The translations under genes and the position numbers were made by a program. The notes under the pieces are model-generated. The model was not told the DNA's origin. It ran no database searches and saw only the letters and a list, made by a program, of their open reading frames with translations. A stretch of 64,000 nt of DNA, from NCBI GenBank assembly GCA_036852015.1, contig JAANDG010000005.1, positions 310,001 through 374,000 on the forward strand, in the 5' to 3' direction. The DNA is from Pelodera strongyloides (Eukaryota > Nematoda > Chromadorea > Rhabditida > Rhabditidae). Shown here piece by piece: positions 24,010 to 36,062 of this stretch. Every line of letters starts with the position of its first letter. The stretch's first letter is position 1.

Positions 24010-26519
24010 ACCCTATGGTAAGTTCGTAAGCGTATTTAGTTATAGGAGGAATAAGTGGTATATTATTAGATACCGGTGCTTTACATTTGGTTTACCGTTT
24101 TGGTACCAGTGCTTTGGTGGACAGCTCGCAAACTCCAGCTAGAAACCGAAAAGCTTTCATTAGTCTACCTATGCTACGTGAACTTGATCTTTTTGAAAAA
24201 AGCTAATCCACCAGCTTTCGGCTGGATCAAAAAGTAACTACGTCAATTGTTTTTTTTTTTGTTAATCCCTTTGATATTTTCATTTCCACTACACTGCAGA
24301 GCTTGGTGAATTGTCTTGATGATCGCTTGAAATCAGTTTGGTTTCTTGTTTCTTTGGATGCCATATATTAAAATGTTGGAAGTGTAAGGATCAAGATTAG
24401 AAGAGTACTTGACTCTCGAGATTACCCATTACTCAAATAAGTGCCCGAGTACTTAACAGAACTGTGGCGTCAGCTGCGATTTGGTGAGATATTTGCCGAC
24501 GGGCATTGTTAGACAGATTCGGAGTCCTGAGAACTCCCAGTGGCGTGCTTTTGGGAAAGTAGGAGGAGTTACGATTCTAGGAAAGGTCAACAGGTAGCCA
24601 TTTATAGAATGTTCTATTCCTTATGGTCCTATAACCTAATAACCTTCATATTTATGTGTTTGTTAGGTTATCTTAATTATATCCCTAAGTAAACAGCTGA
24701 TTTACCTCCCAACTTAGAAGCATGTGTCTAGCCTACAGTCCGGATTCGGACTTCTGTGATATACACTGTAGTTTTGTAAAAATTTAATCGCGAGGTGTGT
24801 TTATGCCTAGTCATCAGGGCGCTATCCGGGCAAATGTTTACAGTTTATTTTATAATACCCTTCTTCCGAACACAAACTCTCTCTGCACACATGTGCTGCG
24901 TTATCTGCACTTTCGCCCGCGTTATAACATATGACATGTGACCAAGCGGGATGACCTATCGACCTCTTAAATAAAAAGAGATAACAATCTGTTTAGAACT
25001 TAGATCCTGATTTTTTTACGTACAAATCACTTATTCTGAAAAAGCGCGGTTTGATAAGTCCACTTATTGAGCGCCCGATTACGGTAGTCAAGAGCGCACG
25101 AGTTTCGTAAACAATCAATACCTGCGCGTGTACTTTTCGAAAGAGTACCGCATCTATTTTATTTATGTCGCTTGGTTACATTTACGTCCTCCATTCATTG
25201 ATTCCATCTTTATTGATTTATTTATTTAATAATGCTCATTTCCATTTGTATTCCAGTGCGCAGTTTTCTCTTCTTTCATGTGGCATCGTGATTGCAAATT
25301 AATATTCTGTCGTTTTATGTTATCGATTACTTTTTGCAGGTATCGTAACCTCGCTTCCTTCGAATTTATATAACCTTCGCGGGACCCTTCGTTGGCCCGC
25401 CGATCAGCTATCAAAAACGGCGCGTGAAAAGCATCGCAGTGTGACGTGCGACGACGTCGTCTTACCTTCCGCGACACCGAACGCGGAACTCCCTGACACA
25501 CCCAGGATGAAATCGCAAAACAGGCATGTCCATACCTTTGGTTTTTTTATTAATCGACTGTCTTCTCAGGGTATTCATCGGGTGGGTGCACTTCCCTTTA
25601 AAGTTCACCATTTTGCGTACAGGCGTCGCAATCGTTCAATATCTTTCCAATTTGCGCCCTTACGACTGGTTGGATCGTCTCGTTCTCGTACATTGCTATG
25701 GTATTCATTTCTCTCTATCTATCTCTCTACCTCTCTTTCTCTAATTCTCCGGCCCTCTCATGCGTTCCACACGTGCTCTGGGCGTGTCTCTCAGCTGATG
25801 ACCACAGTCTCCATGTCTCCGCCCTGTTCTCACGTTCCTCTGTCGACGGTGACCTCTCAATTCACCCACTCTCTGAGACTCTCTCCTTTCATTCCCTTTT
25901 CTGCTCCCTCCCTCTATCATTTTCCAAAGTTTTCTCCCACAAAATGGTCCATTCCTCTTCCCGAAATGAAGGTCTTTTTGTTCAAGTTGTGCCCTGATTT
26001 CTAAACTGACCATGTCCTTTGAAACTTCCTTGTTACTTTGATTACTTTTGAATATCGCTTAGTCATCGCCATTTTCGAAGCTATTCGGTATCGACTTTTT
26101 GTGTGGCTTTCTGACAGCCCACAATCAGGTCACATGCCCTTTCTTCCTGTACGCGTAATTGACATCCGTCCTTTTCCCTTTTTATCTAGGTCCTTTCATT
26201 CTATTACTTTCTAGTATTACATTTACAATCGCCACATTTTGTTTGATATTGTTGCGCAATATCGCGTAACAGAGCATCTTCAGTTCCGCCGGTGGAAATT
26301 AGCATAAAGAACACGTCAGATCTAGCCGCGTGTCAAGTATGCAAATTCGAACCCTTCCGGTTCCGGTTCCGGTACACCGGAAATGGTCGGTCATTCAAAG
26401 AAATTTTATTCTAAATATTATCTTCGGAATTCAGGCACGGTGGTCAGAACAAGCAACCTTTCGGTACAAGAACCCTGGGATCTTTCCTTACTGACCAACT
26501 TTTCGACAACACAAAGAAG

Positions 26520-29500
26520 ATGAGCAACACCACTTCGTCAGGTATGTTTTTTTTATTGATTCGGTATGGTACACGATTAGGTAAATATATAAAGTTTGAT
26601 ATGTCTTAATAACTATTTTGCATAGTTCTTATGGTTTTTTTGTGTCTATGTATCTCACCCTCAGTGACAACACTGCGTGGGTTCGTTGATCCTTTGCTTG
26701 CAAACTGTTTGACAAGGATGTATAGTGCTTATATGTCGTTGAGCATAAGCAAACCTGCTCTCTCTCATTCATCCGTTCACTCATTAAAATTGTTTAAATT
26801 CCTGCATGATGCGCTGCTAATTCCGCGATGTCCAAGTCTCCAACTCTCACTCGGTCACGAGTCATCTCTAGCAGCGCGCTTTTTGGTCCGCGCTGTCTTT
26901 TCGAAAATGAATCGAAAGGCAAGTTCTTGATCTTACACACATTCCCCCTTTTTTGTTGTGTATACCCTCCGGACCTCACAGGCTATTCAATTCAAGTCCT
27001 GTTTTTGGGTGACCGCTCCCCTGCGCGGGAGAACAACTGTTTGAGAAAGGAGCGCGTGACAGCGCGCGCACCCCTCAACCAAGAAACACCGCCGAACTGC
27101 TATTTACCCTGAGGGCTATTTTTTCTTACACCTAATCTTTTCTCTCTACACACGTGATCAAACTACATACTACAATTTTGTGATTGTTTTGATTGATTAT
27201 TTGATAGAGATGAGATCTATCCGTATAGCCAATGTACAATCAGAATTGACATATAATATTTAGTTTGCATTGTTCGCAACCTAACTGTTTGATGTTCCTG
27301 AGAAGTCATGTATAGGACAGAACATATGTTCATTATATGACTTCTCTACGCTACTCTTGTACCTTACTAATTGTTTTCAAATTTCAAAGAAGGTTATTCC
27401 CGGTCTGATATGCTTTATTTGTTTTTGTTTTCTTCTTCTTCTCGTGTTGGCCAGACACAGCTGACCGCCCGACTGTGCGGTGTAATCCTTCGTGGTGTTG
27501 ATCTTACAATGAAGAGTATACACTCGCAACCCCTCTCAATTGAGTATCGAGTATACGTATAGATCAAATAACAATCAACCTTTTTTGATGATCAACTTGT
27601 AACATGTGTTTGCTAGTTATGTTCGCTGAACTTTGCTGCAGCTTGCTGCATCGTCAGTCGTCATATGTGGTTAGTTTTTAGTCTCTCCCGAACTCCCGAT
27701 CTTTTGATCATGAAGTAACGTAGCGTAAACTCAACCAAACTTTGATCGTGACGTAGTGTAACTCAATTAAACTGTATGTAGTTACGGTTTAGCTGGGTTG
27801 CTTTTTCGTAGTGTAGTTGTAACTTGTAACTCTATTTTATTAAGCTTAGGCTTTGTCTGTTCCCCGTGTCTGTTCCTTGGTTCCGTGATATCTCATATTA
27901 TATTTATTTCTATAGATCACTTTTTAGAAACGTTTTTTATCCGCCCGTCCATCTGCCCCTCTTCTCTTTCTTCCCTGTACCACTTTATCACTGATTTTGC
28001 GGGGTCCTATCACTAAAATGTGTTTTTCGCTTTCAATTCCAATTTCAATGCACAACACTTTGTACTTCTTTACTCTGAATGTTCGGTTCAGTTCGTAGTC
28101 TGTCGTAAATAAGTCTAACAAAAACCCATTTAAGGAGAGTATCTAAAATATTCTAAAATCATAATTTCCTGCTTTATAACATTGATTCAGCTGATTCACC
28201 CAGAGAAGTCAGCAATTCGTCGCACCCACGTACTCTCTTTATTGCACAAATATCGCATGATCATAATCATCACTCCTGCCGCATCCAAAGTTTCCGCCCT
28301 GTGGTCCGTTTATATCGGATCTTCGATAATCGATTTCCATTTCAGTTTCCAATTTGTGCCCGTGTGTGTGGGCATTGCCATACAGAATTCATGTGACCAC
28401 CTCACTCTCTTCCCCTCTGTGTATATGAACTATCTGATATGTATTCTCCCGATGCCGTGCCCTTTTTATATATTGCCATCGACAATCTCGCCGGTGCATG
28501 TTTTGACTGGAGATTCTCGAAACAAACCATTAAACATCTGTGCAGTTTCCGTGGTTTTGTGTTTTTGAAGTCTCTTTCTCGTATTATAGCGATAAAGGCA
28601 GTTTATTATACTTATGAATCTTCAACCTTTCGTACTCGTCATGTCATATTACAGTACTCCGATGCTGTTCTAGTATCGACTGACAGCGTTTCGCTGAATT
28701 TGTATCATTGATTCGTCGATGACAATGGGAATGGAATCTTTTAAGATGTTGTGTTGTATGACATCATCTGCTGCTCATTTACCTCATGCCTTACCACCCT
28801 CGTATTGAACATTTTGTTTGTCCCTTCTTATTTTCTCTCTCTCTCGCCAACTCCCCCCTTGTGTTTGTCATTTCACCTAACTGTTATGTCAACTCTCCAT
28901 CTATTCCCACCACTATCACTTAGTGGTACGAGTTGACCGCCTCCGAGGTGATGTGTTTGGTGGCGTGTCCATCAGTTTCGTGTACATAGTGCACCACACA
29001 AGCTCTGTATACGCAAACAAACTGCCTACGTCCCAGTTGGTAGTAGCCAGATGAAGCACTTTCCCGGAGAGACGAGAGCGCGAGCGAACCGCCGCAAACA
29101 AAACAGCTGATACAATAGAGCTGGCACCTGGCCAGCTCGGGGATTTCCCGGGGAAAGAGTGAGAGTGTTGAGCGTGGTCTTGCCTAGAGATTTGCATATG
29201 AGCGACTAATACAGTGACGTCAATCTTCATCGTAATGCTAGAGACGTGTATTTGCGTACTTTCTTTCACAATACCATACAGAATCAGTAACAATTATCGT
29301 GTAGTAACTAAGGATAAAATATTCTTTTTTTGTATTTTGATTTTTGTATGATGTTTGCATTCTAAATATACTTATTTCCAGGTGTTTCATCGCCAACGTC
29401 GGCTTCGCCTCCGTCATCAGCTGTTCCATCCCTGGGCGATCATTCTAAGATGTTAGTGACCGCCGGTCACAAGGCAGACGAGAAGAAGCGCAGACGAGGA

Positions 29501-31677
29501 CAGAGAAAGCAGAGGAAACAGCCAGAGTACCCGGTCTCCAACTCTGACGAATCAGGTTAGAGTTTGTAGTGTGTAGTCTAGAGTCTAGGTATGCAACGTA
29601 GTGTTTGTATTTATTATAGTAGTGTGTAGTAGGTTTGTTGTAGTAGCTCCTATGATGTGATCTTCATCACTACAGTAAAGCCGTAATGCGGTACTATTGT
29701 ATATGGTAGTGGTAAATATGACTTTAGTTTATAGTTCGGTAGTATATTTATATTGTGTGCTGTGCTTACTGTATAGTTCTTTGTTTTCTGACTTGCTTTT
29801 GCTCCGAGTTTCTAATCGTTTTTTATTTCAGCTCCTAGCGAAGACACTGGTGATGACAAGCAAAAGGTGCTGAATGACTTCAAAGACGACTATTGGTATT
29901 ACGATGTGGCTACGGACGGATACTACTACGAACAGAACGGAGCCAAGGGATGGAGAAGGAGAATGCCCAATGGACTGAAGGGAAAACAGCCACAGATGGT
30001 GCCCGGACAAGAGCAGGTGATTATTGATTGGTTTGAATTCGGATAGAATTGTCATCCCATGTCAGATGATGTCATTAGACTGATTTATATTGGTTCTGAC
30101 TAGTTTCGAAATATGTCTTATGTGATAGGATCGATAATTGTGTGTACTGTAATCACTGTAGTGAGTGAGTGAAATTATAGTAATCGTACTGATGCGTTGG
30201 AAGGTTTCCGTGGATTTTGTCATATCATATTTTGCGTTCGGGTTTTCTCAACTCGCCCTTTTTAGTACCAAGCTCCGGCTCCGCTGAAGCCAGGACAACA
30301 GGTTCCGACTACTGGTGCACCAGGAACAACAGTGAATCCGATTCAACTTCTGCAACAAGCCGCTCTCTTCACCCAGCCCGCCATGAAGTACTACGACCCG
30401 AATTCCGATGGATACTTCTATGAGATGGCCAGTGTGGATGGATGGAGAAAGGTAGCATTTACTAATAGTACTCTTTATTTATAACTTTTATCCCTTTCTC
30501 AAACCGGTGTACCTGTCCTGATGCTTGGATACGCCATAATTACTAGAGGCAGTGCTTCTCTTAGGTACCTGTGTCTGTTTCTTGTCTCCTGTGCTCTTAC
30601 TAAATGATTCCCTTTCAGCGTCAGCCTACTCGCCCTGGTCCGGCTCTGCCACAGCGCCCCGCTCCTGCGCAGTCGTATGGAGCCGCACTTGCGCGCGGTC
30701 AGATGCCAGCCAAGTACATTGACAGTTCTGCCGCGAGTTCGGGAATGGATGATCAGAAGTTGCAGGTACTATTACTACCGTTTTACTAAATGTTATTGAA
30801 CTCGAGCCGTTTTCTTAGCTAGTCTGTTGGTTTTGATGAGCGCGTTTTGCCAAAAATGTTCAGCTACTTATTAGTGTATGAAAAGTAAAACAAGTAATTG
30901 AGGTGACTAGACAATCCAAACTAAAGCATAGCTTACCGATTGTCTTAGCTTCAGGAGCTGATGCTACAGACGCTGGCCGATCTGTCCCTTGACACGATCA
31001 ACCTGGCCCGGCCTTCTCAGTTGCCCTCGTTGGCCAAGAGGGAACTGCTGACCGGATTCAACCCGGACAAGTTTATCGAGGAGATTTGCTTCCAGGATGC
31101 TAAGGTTGGTTTTGGTTATTCCTTCTGACTTATAACCTTGTACCGTAGGTCTTGCAAATATAAATGTTTATTTCTTCAAGCAACGTGAAATGTTAATGTG
31201 TAGCAACGAATGAGTAAGCGGAATCCATTGGAGTAAAGGGATCGCGTCCTTCAATACATGCATACAATGAAAACGACTAGTTAGTTGGAGAACTAGTTAC
31301 TGTATGCGGCCGACATTCAACGTCGTGTCAACCTAATCTAATCATGGTTTAGATGTAGGCGTATAGTTAGGTTAAAGTGAGACTTATGTCTCACGTCGTA
31401 TGATTACAGTACGCTAATCTTCCTTTTTCAGGGTATTGACATGTCTCGCACTCCCGTGACTCCCGTCAAGACATCGTCGTCGACTCTGGTGACTCCGATG
31501 AAGACTTCGTCAGCCTTCACTACCGCCCCTCAACCGGCCGGACGTCTGCCCGCCATGCCGTCTCTCTGGTCTGGCTGGGATGGCCTCGAGAAGAGCGACG
31601 ACGTCCTGGGCACCGGGCTCCTCCAAGACCTTCAGAAGATCTGGCAGTCACCCACTCCCACCGGAGTGACCAACTGA
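26520..31677 (+). CDS. Unrecognised protein with two aromatic GYYYE/GWR repeats (369 aa, 7 exons)
   Basis: Coding exons are 26520-26541, 29382-29555, 29832-30016, 30266-30451, 30619-30765, 30955-31104 and 31432-31677. All junctions are GT-AG and in phase, giving 369 residues. Residues 1-65 are Ser/Pro-rich, then Lys/Arg-rich (KKRRRGQRKQRKQ, a likely nuclear signal). Repeat 1 (about 86-109) has WYYDVATDGYYYE then GWRRR; repeat 2 (about 168-190) has KYYDPNSDGYFYE then GWRKR. Pro/Gln-rich linkers follow, then a helical segment (about 239-288) and a Thr/Ser-Pro-rich tail (TPVTPVKT, TLVTPMKT) that could be phosphorylated. The spaced Tyr/Asp/Gly pattern recalls OCRE or WW-type modules of RNA-processing proteins, but I do not recognise the family and assign no function. 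The ATG was chosen because its short exon splices in frame into exon 2. The first intron is 2.8 kb, and TTCCGG repeats lie about 150 bp upstream (26354-26380). ATTAAA at about 31797 may serve polyadenylation. Confidence 0.85.
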
Positions 31678-33885
31678 GCCTTTGTTCCCAGTCCTAGTAG
31701 TCGTGTATTTGAGTACCCTCATCCATGACATTGTATAGGACTAGGACGTTTTCTGTACAGCCCGTGTTTTTTGTTTACTAGTGGTGTAGTGAAAGTATTA
31801 AAGGGAAACTAACTAACGACAGGCACATTCCAATCTCGTATTTGTATACGGAAAGAGTAGTAGTGTGAGTGTAATATTGCTAATTCGGATTGTTATTATT
31901 ATTATTCTTGCTCTCCATATGTAGGGAAAGGGCCCTAGGTGAATATCCACTGGCTGGACTTTGTGGTCCTCTTACCCAAACAACACACACAACTCTTCTT
32001 TCTAACAACTGTAGAGCCCTATCTTTGCCTTGGTTTTGCTTTTATATCGTATTGGAGGTGGGATGCTTCATGCCTATTCTGAAGCACAGTGAAGCAGAAA
32101 TAGTTGCAGTGCAGCATCACAACTTCACTTAGAATTAGAAATGTTGACCCTCGCAGTATTAGTTATTCCTCCTTATTTGATGCTAGATCAAAACTGTTGC
32201 GACCAAGCTATGTTGTGTGTTATTATTAGAGAGAAAAGGGGGATCATTCTTGTTTTGTGAGTTTTTTTTTGTTTTGGGTTTATTTTCTTTACTTCCTCTC
32301 TTCTTGGTAGTTTCTGCGTTTATTTATCCGATTGAGGTGTATTATTCCCCCACTTAGGTGTACAGTTATGTATTCCCTGCTTGGCAATCATTCCATATGT
32401 TTTTCTTGGTATTTGGTTATTGATCGATTGTGGAAGTATTGATTAGTTTGATGTCTTCTGGTTTGCTACTGTGGTCAGCTCACAATCGATCAATTTCTAT
32501 GGTACACATCCTGCCGCAGCTTAGGCGCCTTTTTTAGTTGATACACATCATTTGAACCATTTTTCTCTTTTCTTTAACCAGTCGGTGTGTTGTACATAAT
32601 TAGAATATCCTTTGTACTCTCTTCCTTCTCCCTTTACTTCCTTGAATTTGGTTTATGCGTTTCTCTCCACCGTAGTGTTGTAACAGATTCGTTGGTTTGT
32701 GTGTAAGGCCCTTTTTGTTGCATTATTCTCTTTCGAGTATGGGATGTACTAGTATCACATATCCTATGTTGTTGTTAACTCCTTGGTATATCCCTTATAT
32801 ATACAGTTGTTCCCCCTTAGTTGTAGGTGTGTAATTCGTAATGGTTTGTTGTATTTTGATAGGGTTTACGACTCTTTCCTTAGATTTTTCCTTCGATTCC
32901 CGCCCCCACATATAAATAGCCTCTTAGGTCTAGTTTCATAGGTTTTGGTACTTTGGTTCTTGTTTCGCCGACACCAGCTCGTCAGCGATGATGACGTCAT
33001 TGGCAGTGAGGTCGTTTGATGATGTCATCAGCTGTGTGGAGGTGTCAGCGATGTAGTCAGAGAGCATATTACCCTGTATGTATAATATTTAGCCGTAGAG
33101 AGAATGTGTTGGAAGCATGGCCGAATTTCACTTAGCCACCTGACCCCCTCAGTTGGTCATTTGTAAACTTCCGTATTCCAGTTTCCTGCGACATTGCTAA
33201 TGAAAATACAGTAAAAGTTTATGTTGAGTGTGTGTTAATATGCTGTTTCCATCAATAATTACACAGTATTTGACTCGGTTGAACAACGAAAAAATGGAAG
33301 TGAGCAGTGGACCTACAAAGTACGCAATACGAGTCTGTGAGGAAAGAAATGTACGAGTACGGTTTATAGCAACCACTTTAAACTTTAAATCTTAAACTCC
33401 ACTTTAAAGCAACAGAATATAACATCCGGTTATTGAGTAATACCATTCTCAGGTATTATGCAAAAGAGTGACTAGAACAAAAAAATCAAACCCCAATTCG
33501 TACTTAAAGCGCAATACCGGCCGGTTTTTGAAACACAGCGAGTAACTTTGTATCATTCGAAAGCGTCATGTTTCACTCTATTGCATAATATGTTTGTGTG
33601 AACCGAAACTTTTGATTTTCAGATAGCAGCAAATGTTTTCCTATTAAAAAGTCTATGGTGTGGTATATAATAACTTTGATGTTAACATCATGTCCTTTTT
33701 ATGTATTGCGAGGTAAGAGTCAGCTAGAGAATCAAAGAAAAGGTTCACGACCAACATTCCAGCCTTAGACATATGCAGTAGTTTTTCTCGCACCTGCGAC
33801 TGGTTGACATACACACATAACGTGGCAAAGTTTTTATTTATGCATAAATACAGTTTACAACACAAATTTACTGCATGATTGGTGG
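31678..33885. other. 3' flank/intergenic spacer
   Basis: The early part is probably the 3' UTR of the upstream gene. No other exon is seen. Around 32985-33060, TGACGTCA (32992-32999), TGATGTCATCA and repeated TCAGCGATG motifs cluster. The TGACGTCA palindrome is a CRE-type bZIP site by sequence, but nothing links it to a promoter. A MITE family A left end (TTAAAGCGCAATACCGGCC) begins near 33505, and another degenerate one near 33399. Confidence 0.5.
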
Positions 33886-33891
33886 ACTCTT

Positions 33892-33979
33892 TCACATATC
33901 GACTTCATCACGAGTGATGGTTTCGCATTGACACGTACTGACGTACTCCTCGACACCATCGGACAACACTCGACGTAAC
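33892..33979 (-). CDS. Possible terminal exon of an unidentified minus-strand gene
   Basis: On the minus strand a strong acceptor (TTTAATTTTCAG) is followed by 28 codons, including RVLSDGVEEYVSTCQ and ETITRDEVDM, then TGA. An AATAAA lies about 60 bases further along. Composition looks coding, but I cannot connect it in phase to an upstream exon. The region to its right (34164-34300) also reads open on the minus strand and ends in a good donor, yet joins in a different phase. Family unknown; could be a pseudogene. Confidence 0.28.
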
Positions 33980-34172
33980 CTGAAAATTAAACAAAATCAC
34001 TAAAAGCGAGAAATCGTTCTTGAACTAGTTACATATTTTAGAAGCAATGCGCAATACCTCATAGTCCTATAATCAGACACATTATTTCAATGAACATATG
34101 CCCTAGATTTCTAATGAGAAGTGGTAAAGTCGAAAAATCTGCAAAAATATTCGAAAAACTCACTGTTGTCAG

Positions 34173-34400
34173 GCGGTTCCGGCAGGCTCAACTTTGAGTT
34201 TAGGTGTTGAGCCGCGCGGGCCTGCACGGCGGCAGGCAGGAAAGATGTGGGCGAACGAGTAGCCGCGCACCAAAAATTGGGCGATGCGTATGGGACCTCT
34301 TCAGTGCAGCCTTCAGAAATACTTCCAACTGTCGCATAGACCGCTTAAGATGTCCGACCATCTAAATAAGGATAGAGATACAGGAAAGATGTACAACCAG
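34173..34400. repeat. Diverged direct repeat, copy 1 (exon-like)
   Basis: Shares with 34470-34680 the blocks GGCAG(G/A)CTC(A/G)ACTT, TTGAGCCGCGCGG versus TTGGGCCGCGCGG, and AGC(C/T)GCGCACC. Both copies follow a potential acceptor (TGTCAG, ACAG) and end before a potential donor (CAG|GTAAAA, AAG|GTAGGC). This copy appears shifted by one base relative to the open frame of the second. On the minus strand both translate to a related 'F.CAA ... Q.RAAQ' peptide. Strand and function are undetermined. Confidence 0.45.
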
Positions 34401-34469
34401 GTAAAAACTAGAACTAGGGGTGCACGACATAGCATTCCAATAATTATAGACTTTTTTGCTATTCAACAG

Positions 34470-34680
34470 CTTCGAAAAACGCACCGTCAAAGAAGCTTCT
34501 GGCAGACTCGACTTGAAGTATTTTGTATTGGGCCGCGCGGTTCTGCATGGTGAGCTTACAGTAAGAGGTGTTGGGCCCACTGATAGCTGCGCACCTAAAT
34601 GTGAGCGAAGTTCCTACTGGAGCTGATCCGAACACCTAAACAATGCTAGATACATTATCTAAAGGAAAGTGATAAATAAG
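34470..34680. repeat. Diverged direct repeat, copy 2 (exon-like)
   Basis: Second copy of the unit described at 34173-34400. On the plus strand it is open from the acceptor for about 50 codons (including ASGRLDLKYFVLGRAVLHG) before a stop. The pairing of potential splice signals in both copies suggests a tandem exon duplication or a duplicated pseudogene fragment. Confidence 0.45.
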
Positions 34681-34885
34681 GTAGGCACCAAAGTAAAGCT
34701 TATCGCGTAAGGCATCTAAACTTTAAACTATAAACAAATAACTTAATCAATAAACTTTACCTTGGACAGAATTGTCGAGGTTGGCTCTAGCAAGAGTAGA
34801 CGTGGTCTGTTATGTCCACTCAGCGTGGCTCTCTCATAATGTTTAATTCTTATTTCTTGAAGTTTATTTGAGCCATTAGACCTCT

Positions 34886-34960
34886 CCTGTGGCAATGTGG
34901 CAAAACGCCCACCTAGCACAATAACAACCCGGGGTCAGTTCCCGGACGGTGCACTTATAA
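34886..34960 (+). repeat. tRNA-like segment (possible SINE head)
   Basis: TGGCAATGTGGC fits the RNA polymerase III A-box pattern, and about 40 bases later GGGGTCAGTTCCCGG resembles a T-arm with a degenerate B-box. No full cloverleaf is evident. Confidence 0.25.
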
Positions 34961-35702
34961 AATATAACCATCACTGGTTCTAACATAACATGGCGTTCTT
35001 TACCAGTAAAATGAGCTCTGAGTGACGGAACATAGGAATAATGTCTTGTCAAAGAATTGTATAGAATGGGGACTATGGGCTCGTTGGCTTTCTCAGGAGG
35101 CATGTACAATTGTGCATTATTATGATAATTATAGAGGACAATTCGTACGGTACTACATTGTGCATTCAATTGTGCAAGATCAGCAATATTCATCAGCCTG
35201 TTTCGGATGGGTCAAAAGATGGGATTTTGGAAAGCCCACATTCAATAGCTTCCTGTTTGGCTAAGAGTACCTGTTTTGCCAACATGTGACTATAAACTAA
35301 TTGTGAAATATAAAGATAATATAAGAATAATAATTACTAACACATATTATCGTTATCCTAAGTTCTTATGAAATGTTGCATAGCTATATAAGAGACAATC
35401 ACTAGGAAATACGAAACCGCAGATTATTTATATGCGACTAAATATATAACTACAAAAAAGTAAAGAAAAACGGAAACAAAATGTCGAATACAAAGCAAAC
35501 AAAGAAAAATTCATCTTAACATTATTCAAAACAGGAGGCCGAAATCGCGAATATCTGAGTGTCTCTTTGGGGTCCTTTATAAGATCTGTATCTAACAACA
35601 GTTGCTCCTCCTGCTCCTGCTCCTACAAAGGCTTTTATTACTGCAGAAAGAAAGAAATAGCGTTGGAACAGCTGTTCATCTGAGTGTATATAAATTCAGA
35701 GT

Positions 35703-35849
35703 ATGGATGTATTACTTTGCGCAAACTCCTTTTCGAATCAGTCAAACCTGAGAAGACATTTGAATAAAGTGCACACTGATAGTAAACCACTGGAATGGAA
35801 CCAACCACAGAAAAATCAACAATTATTTATAGCAGCTCAATCTAATTAA
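35703..35849 (+). pseudogene. C2H2 zinc-finger-like fragment
   Basis: A 48-codon frame contains CANSFSNQSNLRRHLNKVHT, which fits the second half of a C2H2 finger (C-x3-F-x5-L-x2-H-x4-H) followed by a linker-like segment and TAA. The first cysteine of the pair is absent in frame, so the zinc site is incomplete. It may be a 5'-truncated finger gene remnant or part of a transposon-encoded BED/C2H2 protein. No neighbouring fingers are seen. Confidence 0.4.
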
Positions 35850-35952
35850 CAGACGATAATCGGGGTAACGTCTCCGTTGCCTTCGGTTAGCCCTTCCGCC
35901 CAACACTGCGCGGTGCGCATCACTCGATCACTCCCGCTCGGCTGAAAATAGT

Positions 35953-36062
35953 TAAAGCGATGTAACAGCCGGTATTTAAATCGGGGTTTGGATAACAGCA
36001 TTCCCGTGCACCATAAGCAAATGAGTATGATTCGAATAAAAAATCGCGCTAAATTCGAGCTC
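35953..36062 (+). mobile_element. MITE family A, left half
   Basis: Begins TTAAAGCGATGTAACAGCCGG and keeps the interior AAATGAGTATGATTCGAATAAAAAATCG typical of family A, but lacks the right terminus. Confidence 0.5.

Noticed and set aside
25441..26004. 187-codon open frame on the plus strand, just upstream of the 26520 gene
   Set aside because: Serine/leucine/histidine-rich with CT-rich DNA, open on overlapping frames and on the other strand, with no recognisable motif. Treated as upstream non-coding sequence.
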